Source: Actinomadura harenae
Lineage (GTDB): Bacteria > Actinomycetota > Actinomycetes > Streptosporangiales > Streptosporangiaceae
Assembly: GCF_003696215.1 (NCBI RefSeq)
Contig: NZ_RFFG01000035.1
Location: forward strand, 19,238-83,237
Reading direction: 5' to 3'
DNA: 64,000 nt
A model generated the notes under the pieces. It saw nothing but the letters and a program-made list of their open reading frames with translations, was not told where the DNA came from and did not search any database. Below, in pieces: positions 8,166 through 16,471 of the stretch (within the stretch, counting starts at the first letter, position 1; each line of letters opens with the position of its first letter). The position numbers were made by a program, and so were the translations under genes.

Positions 8166-8837
8166 GTGACCGAGCCGCGGAGCAGACTCGTCGTGCCGCT
8201 CATGAGGGCCAAGGTCCCGTGTGACGTGCAGCTGGAGTTCCCGCTGCCGCCCGGCGAGGAGCCGATCCGCGAGCCGTTCGCCGCCGATCTGTACGTGACC
8301 TACGCGCTGGAGCTGCCCGCCGAGCCCGGCATGGTGACGCTGCCGGGCGCGGGCGCGGGACGCCGCTACGAGCACGTCGCGCGGCGGCACTGCGGGGAGC
8401 TCGGCATCGACCCGCGCGACCTGGCCCGGCAGGCGTCGATCAACCTGCGGGACCTGCGTCCGGAGCTGGCGTTCGGCTGGTATCCGGACGCCCGCGCCGT
8501 GACGGTGACGCTGGGCTCCGCGGACGCCCGGGACCCGTCCGGCCGGGGCGGCCTGGAGGCGAGCCTGCTGCTGGACGAGGGGTTCTGCGACAAGCTCGCC
8601 CAGGACGTGGACGGAGATCTCGTCGTGGCCGCGCCCGCGCGGGACGTGTTCGTCGCGACCGGCACCGGGCACCCGGACGGGATCGCGAAGCTGCGCTGGG
8701 CGGTCGCCCAGGTGTGGACGGCCGAGCGCGCCGCCGACCCCGCCGTCCCGGCGAACTGGGACGTCCCCGCCGGGTCCCTCCTGACGCGCGAGCTCATGGT
8801 GCGCCGTCCGACCGGCTGGGAGCCGCTCCCCGCCTGA
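8166..8837 (+). CDS. DUF1444/UPF0354-like protein, 223 aa
   Basis: Cytoplasmic protein of unknown function. The layout resembles DUF1444: an ADLYVTYALELPAEPG block near residues 38-53, a central helix (LARQASINLRDLRP), then LLLDEGFCDKLAQDVDGDLVVAAPARDVFVATG. The last block is the hallmark I rely on. GTG 8166 has a perfect AAGGAGG 7 nt upstream, so initiation should be strong. It stands 112 bp after cobQ. A weak GC hairpin near 8946-8970 may end the transcript. The family assignment is from memory of pattern only. Confidence 0.7.
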   Translation: MTEPRSRLVVPLMRAKVPCDVQLEFPLPPGEEPIREPFAADLYVTYALELPAEPGMVTLPGAGAGRRYEHVARRHCGELGIDPRDLARQASINLRDLRPELAFGWYPDARAVTVTLGSADARDPSGRGGLEASLLLDEGFCDKLAQDVDGDLVVAAPARDVFVATGTGHPDGIAKLRWAVAQVWTAERAADPAVPANWDVPAGSLLTRELMVRRPTGWEPLPA

Positions 8838-9241
8838 CCGGCGTGGCCCCGCGGGGATCCGCTTCCCGCCCGACTCGGCCATGTGGGAAATCCCTACCCG
8901 GATGACCTGCCGAAACGGGTGAACTTCCTCCTCGTGTGCCTCGGGGGCCGCTCGTATGCGGCCTCGGGGGGACCGAAAACCCCCGTCCGGTGGGGACGGC
9001 GGTAGGCCCGAATTCCGGGGGTCCCGTGACGGGTTGCGGCCGAAACTCCCGGCGTGTCGCCCGGCGATGGACGGGAATGGCCGGTCAGATGCGGTTCTTT
9101 CGGGTCAACAGGGACAGATCATGGTGTCCGTAGGTATGACCTAATTCCCGACCCGGTTAGACCGGAATGGGGGAAACCGGCCGTGTCGGTATGCCTACCC
9201 GGCGTAGCCTCCGCTTGTCGTCCCAGGCGGAAGGAGCCGAC
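8838..9241. other. 404-bp intergenic region with GC-rich hairpins
   Basis: No gene is supported. There is a palindrome GGCCGC-TCGTAT-GCGGCC around 8946-8963 and a second possible hairpin (CCGTCC-N5-GGACGG) near 8985-9000. Either could terminate the preceding gene. The right part must hold the promoter of the ligase gene, but I see no convincing -35/-10 pair. Confidence 0.4.
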
Positions 9242-10729
9242 ATGGAAGGCAATCTCGCGTCCGACCTGGCCGATCGCGCGGACGCCCACGGGTGGCGCGA
9301 CCGGCCCCTGTTCTACGCCGGTGACGCGACGATCAGCCACGGCGAGGCGCACGCCGCCGCGGCGCGCGCGGCGGGGGTGCTGCGCGCGGCCGGGGTCCGG
9401 CGCGGGGACCGGGTGCTGCTCGCGCTGCCCGACTCGGTCCCCCTGGTCGCGGCCCTGTTCGGGACGCTCCGGCTCGGTGCGGTGGCGGTCCTCACCGGGC
9501 CCGAGCAGGGCGAGAAGGAGCACGCGTACGTCCTGGCGGACGCCGAGCCGCGCGTGGTGGTCTGCGGGCCGGAGCTGGCGGTGCGGTTCCCGTCGGCGCG
9601 GGTCCTGACGGGGGAGGACCTGGCCGACGAGCCCGCGTCCGTCCCGCCGCCGGTGCCGGTGGGGCCGGGCGCCCCGGCCTACGTCCAGTACACGTCGGGG
9701 ACGACCGGGAAGCCGAAGGGTGTGGTGCACCGGCACGGCGACGCCGAGGCGTACTTCCTCGCGATGGGCGTCGGGGCCCTCGCGATGGACCCGTCGGACG
9801 TCGTGTTCTCGCTGGCCAAGGCGTGCTATCCGTACGGGCTCGGCGCGACCGTGTTGTTCCCGATGTTCTGCGGGGCGGCGGCGGTGCTGTGGGCGGCGCA
9901 GCCGAGCGTCGAGGGCGCGGCGGAGCAGGCGCGGCGGCACCGCCCGACGCTGCTGTTCACCGTCCCGACCTGGTACGCGCGGCTGGTCGCCGCGCCGGAG
10001 CGGGAGGCGGGGGTGCGGCACGCGTTCGGGTCGCTGCGCGCGGCGGCGTCGGCGGGCGAGCCGCTGCTGCCGACGCTCGCCGACCGGATCGAGCAGGTCC
10101 TCGGGTGCCCGGTGCTGGACGGCCTGGGCAGCACGGAGGTCGGGCACACGTTCGTGTCGAACACGGTGGGGCGGCGGCGGCGCGGCGCGCTGGGGGTGCC
10201 GCTCGACCCGTACGAGATCTCCGTCCGGAACGAGGCGGGCCCCGGCCGGACGGCGCGTCCGGGCGAGCCGGGCGTGCTGTACGTGCGGGGGCCGTCGGTG
10301 ATGACGGAGTACCTCGGCAAGCCGGGGCAGACGGCCGAGGTGCTGACGGCGGACGGCTGGCTGCGCACGGGCGACCTCGTGCACGTGGACGACGACGGGT
10401 TCGTCCACCACCACGGCCGGGTGCTCGACCAGGTCACGGTGTCGGGCCGCCGGGTGTCGCCGCTGGAGGTGGAGCGGATCCTCGGCCAGCATCCCGGGCT
10501 GGTGGAGGTCGCGGTGGTGCCGGACGCCACGGAGGCGGGGGTCCTGCACGCGTACGCGGTCGCGATGACCGGCGCGGACGAGATGGCCCTGCTCGCCGAG
10601 GTGCTGGACCTCGCGCGGACGCGGCTGCCCGAGCACAAGGTGCCCGCGACGGTGAACTTCCTCGCCGAGCTGCCGCGCACGTCCACGGGGAAGATCCGCC
10701 GCTCGGCGCTCCGTCCCACCGTCGGGTAG
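9242..10729 (+). CDS. Acyl-CoA ligase, benzoate-CoA-ligase-like, 495 aa
   Basis: AMP-forming ligase (ANL superfamily) that adenylates a carboxylate and transfers it to CoA or a carrier thiol. It has the P-loop YTSGTTGKPKG at about residues 150-160, the following VVHRHGDA, the STEVGH block of the A5 region, the hinge and GDLVHVDDDGFVHHHGR (A7/A8), and the C-terminal catalytic lysine in RTSTGKIRR (A10). The sequence after the P-loop (long AYFLAMG helix, AKACYPYGLG) is closest to aryl/benzoate-CoA ligases. At 495 aa it is slightly short for the family but complete. ATG 9242 has AAGGAG upstream; a longer in-frame start at 9167 lacks one. The true substrate cannot be read from sequence. Confidence 0.85.
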   Translation: MEGNLASDLADRADAHGWRDRPLFYAGDATISHGEAHAAAARAAGVLRAAGVRRGDRVLLALPDSVPLVAALFGTLRLGAVAVLTGPEQGEKEHAYVLADAEPRVVVCGPELAVRFPSARVLTGEDLADEPASVPPPVPVGPGAPAYVQYTSGTTGKPKGVVHRHGDAEAYFLAMGVGALAMDPSDVVFSLAKACYPYGLGATVLFPMFCGAAAVLWAAQPSVEGAAEQARRHRPTLLFTVPTWYARLVAAPEREAGVRHAFGSLRAAASAGEPLLPTLADRIEQVLGCPVLDGLGSTEVGHTFVSNTVGRRRRGALGVPLDPYEISVRNEAGPGRTARPGEPGVLYVRGPSVMTEYLGKPGQTAEVLTADGWLRTGDLVHVDDDGFVHHHGRVLDQVTVSGRRVSPLEVERILGQHPGLVEVAVVPDATEAGVLHAYAVAMTGADEMALLAEVLDLARTRLPEHKVPATVNFLAELPRTSTGKIRRSALRPTVG

Positions 10730-10794
10730 GCCGGTGGCGCGGGCCCGGGTAAGCGGTCGCCGACTCGGCGTTCTGGAGCCGCCCTTGCTATGGT

Positions 10795-10821
10795 CCTTGT
10801 TGCGAGGTATTTGCAACAAGG
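10795..10821. promoter_or_regulatory. Perfect inverted repeat overlapping the ribosome binding site
   Basis: CCTTGTTGC-N9-GCAACAAGG: two perfect 9-bp arms with a 9-bp spacer. The right arm includes the AAGG of the Shine-Dalgarno of the binding-protein gene that starts at 10828. It may be an operator for an unlinked repressor, or an RNA hairpin that hides the ribosome binding site. No regulator gene lies next to it. Confidence 0.65.
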
Positions 10822-10827
10822 AGTGAT

Positions 10828-12390
10828 ATGCGTAAGTCAGTGCTGGTCATCGGGGTGGTGACCGCTCTGGCGGCCGCCGGTTGCGGGGGATCCGGCGGCG
10901 AGGCGAAGCCCGGGGGGACGTTCACGTACGCGATCGGCGACGAGCCGGACACGCTGAACCCCGTCCTCCAGGACGAGCACATCGACCCCGTCACCGAGAT
11001 GGTGTTCCGCGGCCTGACCCGCCACGACGCCGCCAACAAGGTGGTGCCCGGCCTCGCCGAGTCGTGGCGGGTCTCGCCCGACCGCCGCACCTACGCCTTC
11101 ACGCTCCGCAAGGGCCTGACCTGGCAGGACGGCAAGCCGCTGACCTCGGCGGACGTCAAGTTCACGATCGAGGAGATGAAGAGGGCCGGGGCCGAGGTCC
11201 CGCTGTCGCGGAACTTCTCCTCGGTCGCGTCCGTGGAGACGCCGGACGCGACGACGGCGACGCTGAAGCTCAGCCGCCCGTTCGCGCCGCTGCTGGACGC
11301 CATGGCGGTCGGCCTGCTGCCGCGGCACGTCCTCCAGGGGAAGAAGCTGACCGACGCCGACTTCGGTCAGCACCCCGTCGGCGCCGGGCCGTTCCGGCTG
11401 ACGACGTACAAGCCGGGGCAGTACGCGGAGCTCGCGCCGTTCGACGGCTACTACGAGGGCAAGCCGAAGCTGCCCAAGGTCGTGATCAAGTACGTGCCGG
11501 ACGACAGCGCCCGGCTGATCCAGCTCAGGGCCGGCGAGGTGGACGCGGCGCACGTCCAGCCGCAGCAGGTCGCGCAGGTGCGGAACGTGAAGGGCGTCCG
11601 GGTCGAGACGTACCCGACCGCCGACTACCGCGCGCTGATGCTGAACTTCCGCAAGCCGGTGTTCGCGGACAAGAGGGTGCGGCAGGCGATGAACTTCGCC
11701 GTCGACCGCGACGCGATCGTCCGGAGCGTCCTCAAGGGGCAGGGCAGCCCCGCGACCGGGCCGCTGGACGAGTCGCCGTTCAAGACCGAACCGGCGCCGT
11801 TCTCGTTCGACACGGCCAAGGCCGACGCGCTCATGAAGTCCGCCGGATACGCCAAGAACGCGCAGAACATGTGGGCCAAGGACGGTAAGACCGTCCGGTT
11901 CGAGCTGAGCACGTTCGCCGAGGACTCCGCGCGCGTCGCGATCCTGAACGTGTCGGCGACGCAGCTGAAGCAGGCCGGGTTCGACGTCCAGCCGAACCCG
12001 CGCCCGCGCGACTGGGTGCGCAAGCACTGGGGCGACCTGGACGCGTTCGTCGTCGGCTGGGGCACGCCCTACGACCCGGACTCGTCGGTCTTCGGGCCGT
12101 TCTCGTCCAGCGAGGTGCTCGCCAAGGGCGGCTCGAACTACGGCTCCTACAGCAACACCGGCGTCGACAAGGCCCTGGCCAAGGGCCGCGACACCGACGA
12201 CCCGGCCGTCCGGAAGGCGGCGTACGCCGACCTCCAGAAGGCGCTCGCCGAGGACCCGCCGTTCGTCTGGATCTCCTACCTCAAGACCGACAACGTCGTC
12301 CCGTCCTCGCTGAAGGGGCCGGAGCAGCGCACGCTGGGCCACCACGGCTACGGCTTCTTCTGGAACGCCGAGAAGTGGTCCTGGTCCTAG
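10828..12390 (+). CDS. ABC transporter substrate-binding lipoprotein (SBP_bac_5), 520 aa
   Basis: Extracellular lipoprotein that captures an oligopeptide, nickel chelate or related solute for the downstream importer. The lipoprotein signal MRKSVLVIGVVTALAAAGCG has its lipobox cysteine at residue 19. Family 5 features follow: TFTYAIGDEPDTLNPVLQD, GLAESWRVSPDRRTYAFTLRKGLTWQDGKPLTSADV, and VRQAMNFAVDRDAI. The length is normal. ATG 10828 has AAGGAG at the right arm of an inverted repeat. It begins an operon with two permeases and a fused ATPase, each overlapping the next. Confidence 0.93.
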   Translation: MRKSVLVIGVVTALAAAGCGGSGGEAKPGGTFTYAIGDEPDTLNPVLQDEHIDPVTEMVFRGLTRHDAANKVVPGLAESWRVSPDRRTYAFTLRKGLTWQDGKPLTSADVKFTIEEMKRAGAEVPLSRNFSSVASVETPDATTATLKLSRPFAPLLDAMAVGLLPRHVLQGKKLTDADFGQHPVGAGPFRLTTYKPGQYAELAPFDGYYEGKPKLPKVVIKYVPDDSARLIQLRAGEVDAAHVQPQQVAQVRNVKGVRVETYPTADYRALMLNFRKPVFADKRVRQAMNFAVDRDAIVRSVLKGQGSPATGPLDESPFKTEPAPFSFDTAKADALMKSAGYAKNAQNMWAKDGKTVRFELSTFAEDSARVAILNVSATQLKQAGFDVQPNPRPRDWVRKHWGDLDAFVVGWGTPYDPDSSVFGPFSSSEVLAKGGSNYGSYSNTGVDKALAKGRDTDDPAVRKAAYADLQKALAEDPPFVWISYLKTDNVVPSSLKGPEQRTLGHHGYGFFWNAEKWSWS

Positions 12391-13358
12391 CGCGCAGGGC
12401 GGCGGCGGCCGTCGTGGTCGTCGCCGCCCTGTCCGCGCTGTGCTTCGCCCTGCTGGACGCCGCGCCCGGTGATCCGGCGGCGAACATCCTGGAGGCGCGG
12501 TCGGGCGGGCGTCCGCCGAGCGCCTCCGCCGTCGCCGATCTCCGGAGGTCCATGGGCCTGGACGACCCGCTGCCCGTCCGGTACGGACGCTGGGTCGGGG
12601 GCGCCCTCCACGGCGACTTCGGCACGTCCTACAAGACGGGCCGCCCGGTGTCTGAGGTGCTCGCGGACACCGTCCCGTGGACGCTGCTGCTGACCTGCGC
12701 GGCCGTCCTGATCAGCGTGCTCGGCGCGGTCGCGGTCGGCCTCGCCGCCGCGCTCACCCGCCGCGCCTGGCTGCGCCGCGGCATCGAGACCACGCTGTTC
12801 GTCGTCGGCGGCATGCCCGGGTTCGTGGTCGCGCTGCTGCTGCTCTGGGTCTTCTCGGCCTGGCTGGGCTGGCTGCCGTCCGGCGGGGTGTCGGAGCCTG
12901 ACCAGCCGGTCACTGTCGGCGTGCTGCTGCCGCACCTGGTGCTGCCCGCGCTGGCGCTCGCGTTCGGCCACCACTTCGGCGCGTACGCGCGGCTCGTCGA
13001 GACCGGCGTCGGACGCCTCCGGACCGCCCCGCACGTCGACAACGCCCGCTCCCGCGGCCTCCCCGGACGCGTCGTCGTCCCGCGCCACCTGCTGCGTCCC
13101 GGGCTCGTCCCGTTCGCGGCCCGGCTCGGCGTCGGCGTCGGCGGCCTCGTCGCGGGCGCCTACGCCACCGAACTGATCTTCTCCTGGCCCGGCATCGGAC
13201 GGCAGGCCATCCTCGCCGCCCAGGGCCAGGACTACCCCGTCCTCACCGCGATCGTCCTGATCACGGGCGTGATCGTCGTCGTGGCCAACCTGCTCGGCGA
13301 CCTCGCCGTCGCCTGGCTCGACCCCCGAGTGAAACTGGAACCCGGCCATGCGCACTGA
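12375..13358 (+). CDS. ABC importer permease, DppB/OppB type, 327 aa
   Basis: Inner-membrane permease of the peptide/nickel importer. An N-terminal membrane helix (VVVVAALSALCFALL) is followed by the typical extracytoplasmic segment LRRSMGLDDPLPVRYGRWVGGALHGDFGTSY. About five further helices and the EAA-like loop DNARSRGLPGRVVVPRHLLR contact the ATPase. GTG 12375 lies inside the end of the binding-protein gene, so translation is coupled. The length is usual for the family. Confidence 0.92.
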   Translation: MVLVLARRAAAAVVVVAALSALCFALLDAAPGDPAANILEARSGGRPPSASAVADLRRSMGLDDPLPVRYGRWVGGALHGDFGTSYKTGRPVSEVLADTVPWTLLLTCAAVLISVLGAVAVGLAAALTRRAWLRRGIETTLFVVGGMPGFVVALLLLWVFSAWLGWLPSGGVSEPDQPVTVGVLLPHLVLPALALAFGHHFGAYARLVETGVGRLRTAPHVDNARSRGLPGRVVVPRHLLRPGLVPFAARLGVGVGGLVAGAYATELIFSWPGIGRQAILAAQGQDYPVLTAIVLITGVIVVVANLLGDLAVAWLDPRVKLEPGHAH

Positions 13359-14202
13359 GGCTTCGCGGCGGGGGCTGCTCGCGTTCCGGATGCCCGCCGG
13401 ACGTCCCGGCGTGTGGGCGGCGGCGCTGGTCCTCGGCGCGATGGCGCTCGCGGCGGTCGCCGCGCCCCTGCTGACCTCGCACGATCCGCTCGCGACGGAC
13501 ACCGACGCGACGGCGCTCCCGCCCGGATCGCCCGGCCATCCGCTCGGCACCGACCTGCTCGGACGCGACCTCTGGACGCGGCTGCTCTACGGCGCGCGGA
13601 CGTCCCTGTCCGCCGGGCTCCTCGCCGGGGCCGTCACCGTCGCGGCCGGCGTCCTGCTCGGCGCGGTCGCCGGCGCCGGACCGCGCTGGCTCTCCACGCT
13701 GATCTCGCGGATCGCGGACGTCCTGCTCTCGGTCCCGATGCTGATCGTCGCGCTCGCGCTGTCCGCGTTGCTCGGGCCGTCCCTCGGGACGGTCGTCGTC
13801 GCGATCGCCGTCACGAGCTGGATGCCGGTCGCGCTCGTCGCCCGCGCGGAACTCATCAGCCAGCGCGAGCGGCTGTACGTCCGCGCCGCGTACGCGCTCG
13901 GCCTGTCGCGGTGGCAGGTGCTGCGGCGGCACCTGCTGCCGGGCGCGCTGCCGCCGATCGCGTCGATCGCGGCGTTCGAGGTCGGCCACGCGATCCTCAC
14001 CGAGTCCACGCTGAGCTTCCTCGGCCTGGGCGTCCCGCCGAACCGCCCGAGCTGGGGGAACCTCCTCACCGAGGCCCAGCAGCACCTGCTGACCGGCGAG
14101 TGGTACACCGTCGCGTTCCCGGCCGCGTGCGTGGTCGTGACGATCCTCGCGGTCAACGTCCTGGCGTCGGCGTTCGCGCGCGGCGAAGGGAGCGCCTGGT
14201 GA
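13348..14202 (+). CDS. ABC importer permease, DppC/OppC type, 284 aa
   Basis: Second permease of the importer. The DppC signature LGTDLLGRDLWTRLLYGARTS follows the first membrane helix. The EAA loop is YVRAAYALGLSRWQVLRRHLLPG, and the C-terminus contains TLSFLGLGVPPNRPSWGNLL, characteristic of this subfamily. The start overlaps the preceding permease by 11 bp, and the stop overlaps the ATPase start. Confidence 0.93.
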   Translation: MRTEASRRGLLAFRMPAGRPGVWAAALVLGAMALAAVAAPLLTSHDPLATDTDATALPPGSPGHPLGTDLLGRDLWTRLLYGARTSLSAGLLAGAVTVAAGVLLGAVAGAGPRWLSTLISRIADVLLSVPMLIVALALSALLGPSLGTVVVAIAVTSWMPVALVARAELISQRERLYVRAAYALGLSRWQVLRRHLLPGALPPIASIAAFEVGHAILTESTLSFLGLGVPPNRPSWGNLLTEAQQHLLTGEWYTVAFPAACVVVTILAVNVLASAFARGEGSAW

Positions 14203-15848
14203 ACGCCCTCACCCTCAAGGCCCTGACCATCGACGTCCCCGGCCGCCGGGTCGTGGACGGCCTGGACCTCACGGTCCCGCGCGGCCGGGTCGTCGCGCTG
14301 GCGGGACCGTCCGGCAGCGGGAAGTCCCTGACCGCGCGGTCCGTCGTCGGCCTGAACCGCGAGGGCGTGCGGGCCGGCGGGGCGATCATGCTCGGCGAGA
14401 CCGACCTGCTGACCCTGCCGGAGCGCGAGCTGCGGGCCGTCCGGGGCCGCCGCGTCGGCTACGCCTTCCAGGACGCCGTCGCCAGCCTCAACCCCACGAT
14501 CACGATCGGACGCCACCTCACCGAGACCGTCCGCGCCCATCGCGCGGCGGCCGACGGACGCGACGCGCTCCGCCGCTGCGGCCTGGACCCCGACGCCGTC
14601 TGGCACGCGCGCCCGTACGAGCTGTCCGGCGGGCAGGCGCAGCGCGCCGCGCTGGCGCTGGCGACCGTCCTCGGCCCGGACCTGCTGATCGCGGACGAGG
14701 TCACCACCGCGCTCGACCCGGTCACGCAGGCCGAGGTGCTGGACGCCGTCCGCGCCCAGGCCCGCGACGAGGACCGCGCCGTCCTGCTGATCACGCACGA
14801 CCTCGCCGTCGCGGCCCGCTGGGCCGACGAGATCGCCGTGATCACCGAGGGGCGCGTCGTCGAACAGGGGCCGCCCGGGACCGTCCTCGGCGAGCCGCGC
14901 CACCCCTTCACCCGGGCCCTGGCCTCCGCCGCCCGGCTGGAGCCGTCCGCGCGGGAACCGGGGGAGCGCGGGGAGACGGCGGTGTCGCTGCGCGGCGTCC
15001 GGCGGGTGCTGGGCGGACGCGCCCGGACGACGGTAGCGCTCGACGGGGTCGACCTCGACGTCCGGGAGGGCGAGGCCGTCGCGGTCGTCGGACGCAGCGG
15101 TTCCGGGAAGTCCACGCTGGTCGGGGTGCTCGCCGCGCTCGACCGTCCCCAGGACGGCCGGGTCCTCGCCGGCGGCCCGGACGCGCGGGCCCGGAACGCG
15201 AGATCGCTGCGCGGCCCGGACGTGCGGTCGCTGGGCGGCCCGGACGCGAGATCGCTGCGCGGCTCGGACGTGTGGGCGCTGCGCGGCTCGGACGTGTGGT
15301 CGCTGCGCGACCGGGACCGGCGCGCCCTGCGCCGCCGCACCGGCCTGGTCTTCCAGGACGCCCTCGCCTCCTTCGACCCGCGCCACACCGTCCGGCAGGT
15401 GATCGCCGAGGCCGGGGCGACCGCCGCCGACGTGGACGCGCTGCTCACGCGTGTCGGGCTCGACCCGGCGCTCGCCGGGCGCATGCCGAGGACGCTGTCG
15501 GGCGGGGAGCGGCAGCGGGTCGCGCTGGCGCGCGCGCTCGCGTCCCGGCCGCGCGTCCTGCTCGCGGACGAGCCGACCACCGGCCTCGACGTGATCGCCC
15601 AGGAACGCGTCCTCGCGCTGCTCGACGAGCTGCGCCGGGACGAGGGCCTCGCGATCGTGTTCGTCACCCACGACCTGCGGGTGGCGCGCCGCGTCGCCGA
15701 CCGGGTCGTCGTCCTGGCCGGGGGCCGCGTCGTGGACGATCTTCCCGCCGCCGCCCTTGACTCCGCCGCCCTCGACTCCGGCGCGGTGTCCCCCGAGACG
15801 GCCGCCCTGCTGGCGTCCACCCCGTCCCTCCGCCTGCCGACCTCCTAG
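14199..15848 (+). CDS. Fused double ATPase of the peptide/nickel importer (DppD-DppF), 549 aa
   Basis: Two ABC ATPase domains in one chain power the upstream permeases. Domain 1 has Walker A GPSGSGKS (36-43), signature LSGGQAQR and Walker B LLIADEVTTALD. Domain 2 has Walker A GRSGSGKS (298-305), signature LSGGERQR and Walker B LLADEPTTGLD. Between Walker A and the Q-loop (VFQDALASFDP) of domain 2, residues 334-373 are five 8-residue repeats of the type (A/V)(R/W)SLRGPD, encoded by a 24-bp tandem repeat. Such an insert is foreign to the family. The usual C-terminal oligopeptide domain is cut down. GTG 14199 overlaps the permease stop. Confidence 0.92.
   Translation: MNALTLKALTIDVPGRRVVDGLDLTVPRGRVVALAGPSGSGKSLTARSVVGLNREGVRAGGAIMLGETDLLTLPERELRAVRGRRVGYAFQDAVASLNPTITIGRHLTETVRAHRAAADGRDALRRCGLDPDAVWHARPYELSGGQAQRAALALATVLGPDLLIADEVTTALDPVTQAEVLDAVRAQARDEDRAVLLITHDLAVAARWADEIAVITEGRVVEQGPPGTVLGEPRHPFTRALASAARLEPSAREPGERGETAVSLRGVRRVLGGRARTTVALDGVDLDVREGEAVAVVGRSGSGKSTLVGVLAALDRPQDGRVLAGGPDARARNARSLRGPDVRSLGGPDARSLRGSDVWALRGSDVWSLRDRDRRALRRRTGLVFQDALASFDPRHTVRQVIAEAGATAADVDALLTRVGLDPALAGRMPRTLSGGERQRVALARALASRPRVLLADEPTTGLDVIAQERVLALLDELRRDEGLAIVFVTHDLRVARRVADRVVVLAGGRVVDDLPAAALDSAALDSGAVSPETAALLASTPSLRLPTS
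15198..15317 (+). repeat. 24-bp coding tandem repeat (five units) in the ATPase gene
   Basis: Units at 15198-15221, 15222-15245, 15246-15269, 15270-15293 and 15294-15317 share the frame and a core TCGCTGCGCGGC-CGGAC. A degenerate sixth copy precedes them. Every unit is 24 bp, so gains and losses keep the reading frame. Confidence 0.9.
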
Positions 15849-15895
15849 CTCCCGGGGCCGCCCGAACCGGCCGCACCGCCCACGGACCGGCGGGG

Positions 15896-16336
15896 TCAGG
15901 CCTTGGCGCCGATGGTCTCGATGGCGGTGACGAGGGGCTTGAGTTCGGGGAGGTCGGCGGCGCCCGCGAGGGCCTCGGCCAGGGCGGCGTTGTGGGTCGG
16001 GGTGGCGTCGTGCATGAGGGCGCGGCCCTCGTCGGTGGCCTCGGCGCAGATCCCGCGGCGGTCCGTGGGGGACAGGACGCGCCGGACCAGCCCGCGTTCC
16101 TCCAGGCGCGCGACCAGGCGGGTCGTGGCGCTCTGGCTGAGGACGAGGACGTCGGCGAGCTGCTGCATGCGGACGTTCCGCGCCTCCGGCTTGGACAGGT
16201 GGTGCAGGGCGCAGAACTCGTTCACGGCGAGGTCGTGCTCGCGCTGGAGGGCGCGTTCGATCTCGTCCTCGATGCGGGTGTGCAGGGCGGCCAGGGTCCG
16301 CCAGCCTCCGGCCCGTGTCGCATCGTCCTGTGACAT
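15896..16336 (-). CDS. MarR-family transcriptional regulator, 146 aa
   Basis: Winged-helix dimeric repressor, likely of its own gene and the divergent MFS exporter. The MarR core is visible: VNEFCALHHLSK, VRMQQLADVLVLSQSATTRLVARLEERGLVRRVLSPTDRRGICAEATDEGRALM, that is recognition helix, wing and DRR motif. ATG 16336 is separated by 135 bp from the MFS start, and this gap holds a long inverted repeat (16369-16414). A ligand cannot be inferred. Confidence 0.93.
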   Translation of the reverse strand: MSQDDATRAGGWRTLAALHTRIEDEIERALQREHDLAVNEFCALHHLSKPEARNVRMQQLADVLVLSQSATTRLVARLEERGLVRRVLSPTDRRGICAEATDEGRALMHDATPTHNAALAEALAGAADLPELKPLVTAIETIGAKA

Positions 16337-16368
16337 GGCTCACCTCTCCCGCGGTTGACTCCCACTGC

Positions 16369-16414
16369 TTGCACGCGCATATAGTCGGCGTGTGCATATA
16401 ACAAGCGCGTGCAA
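16369..16414. promoter_or_regulatory. Operator-like repeats between marR and the MFS gene
   Basis: TTGCACGCGC (16369-16378) and GCGCGTGCAA (16405-16414) are perfect reverse complements. In between, on the minus strand, TATATGCACACG and TATATGCGCGTG form a direct repeat. This is a good candidate for MarR autoregulation and control of the divergent exporter. Confidence 0.7.
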
Positions 16415-16471
16415 CTAATGCTTCCGCCTGTTACCCGCGTACGCCTCTCAGTCTAACCGGAGGAATCCGAC

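Noticed and set aside
9242..15848. Biosynthetic gene cluster around the acyl-CoA ligase
   Set aside because: No carrier protein, ketosynthase or tailoring genes nearby; a ligase beside an importer fits uptake and catabolism at least as well.
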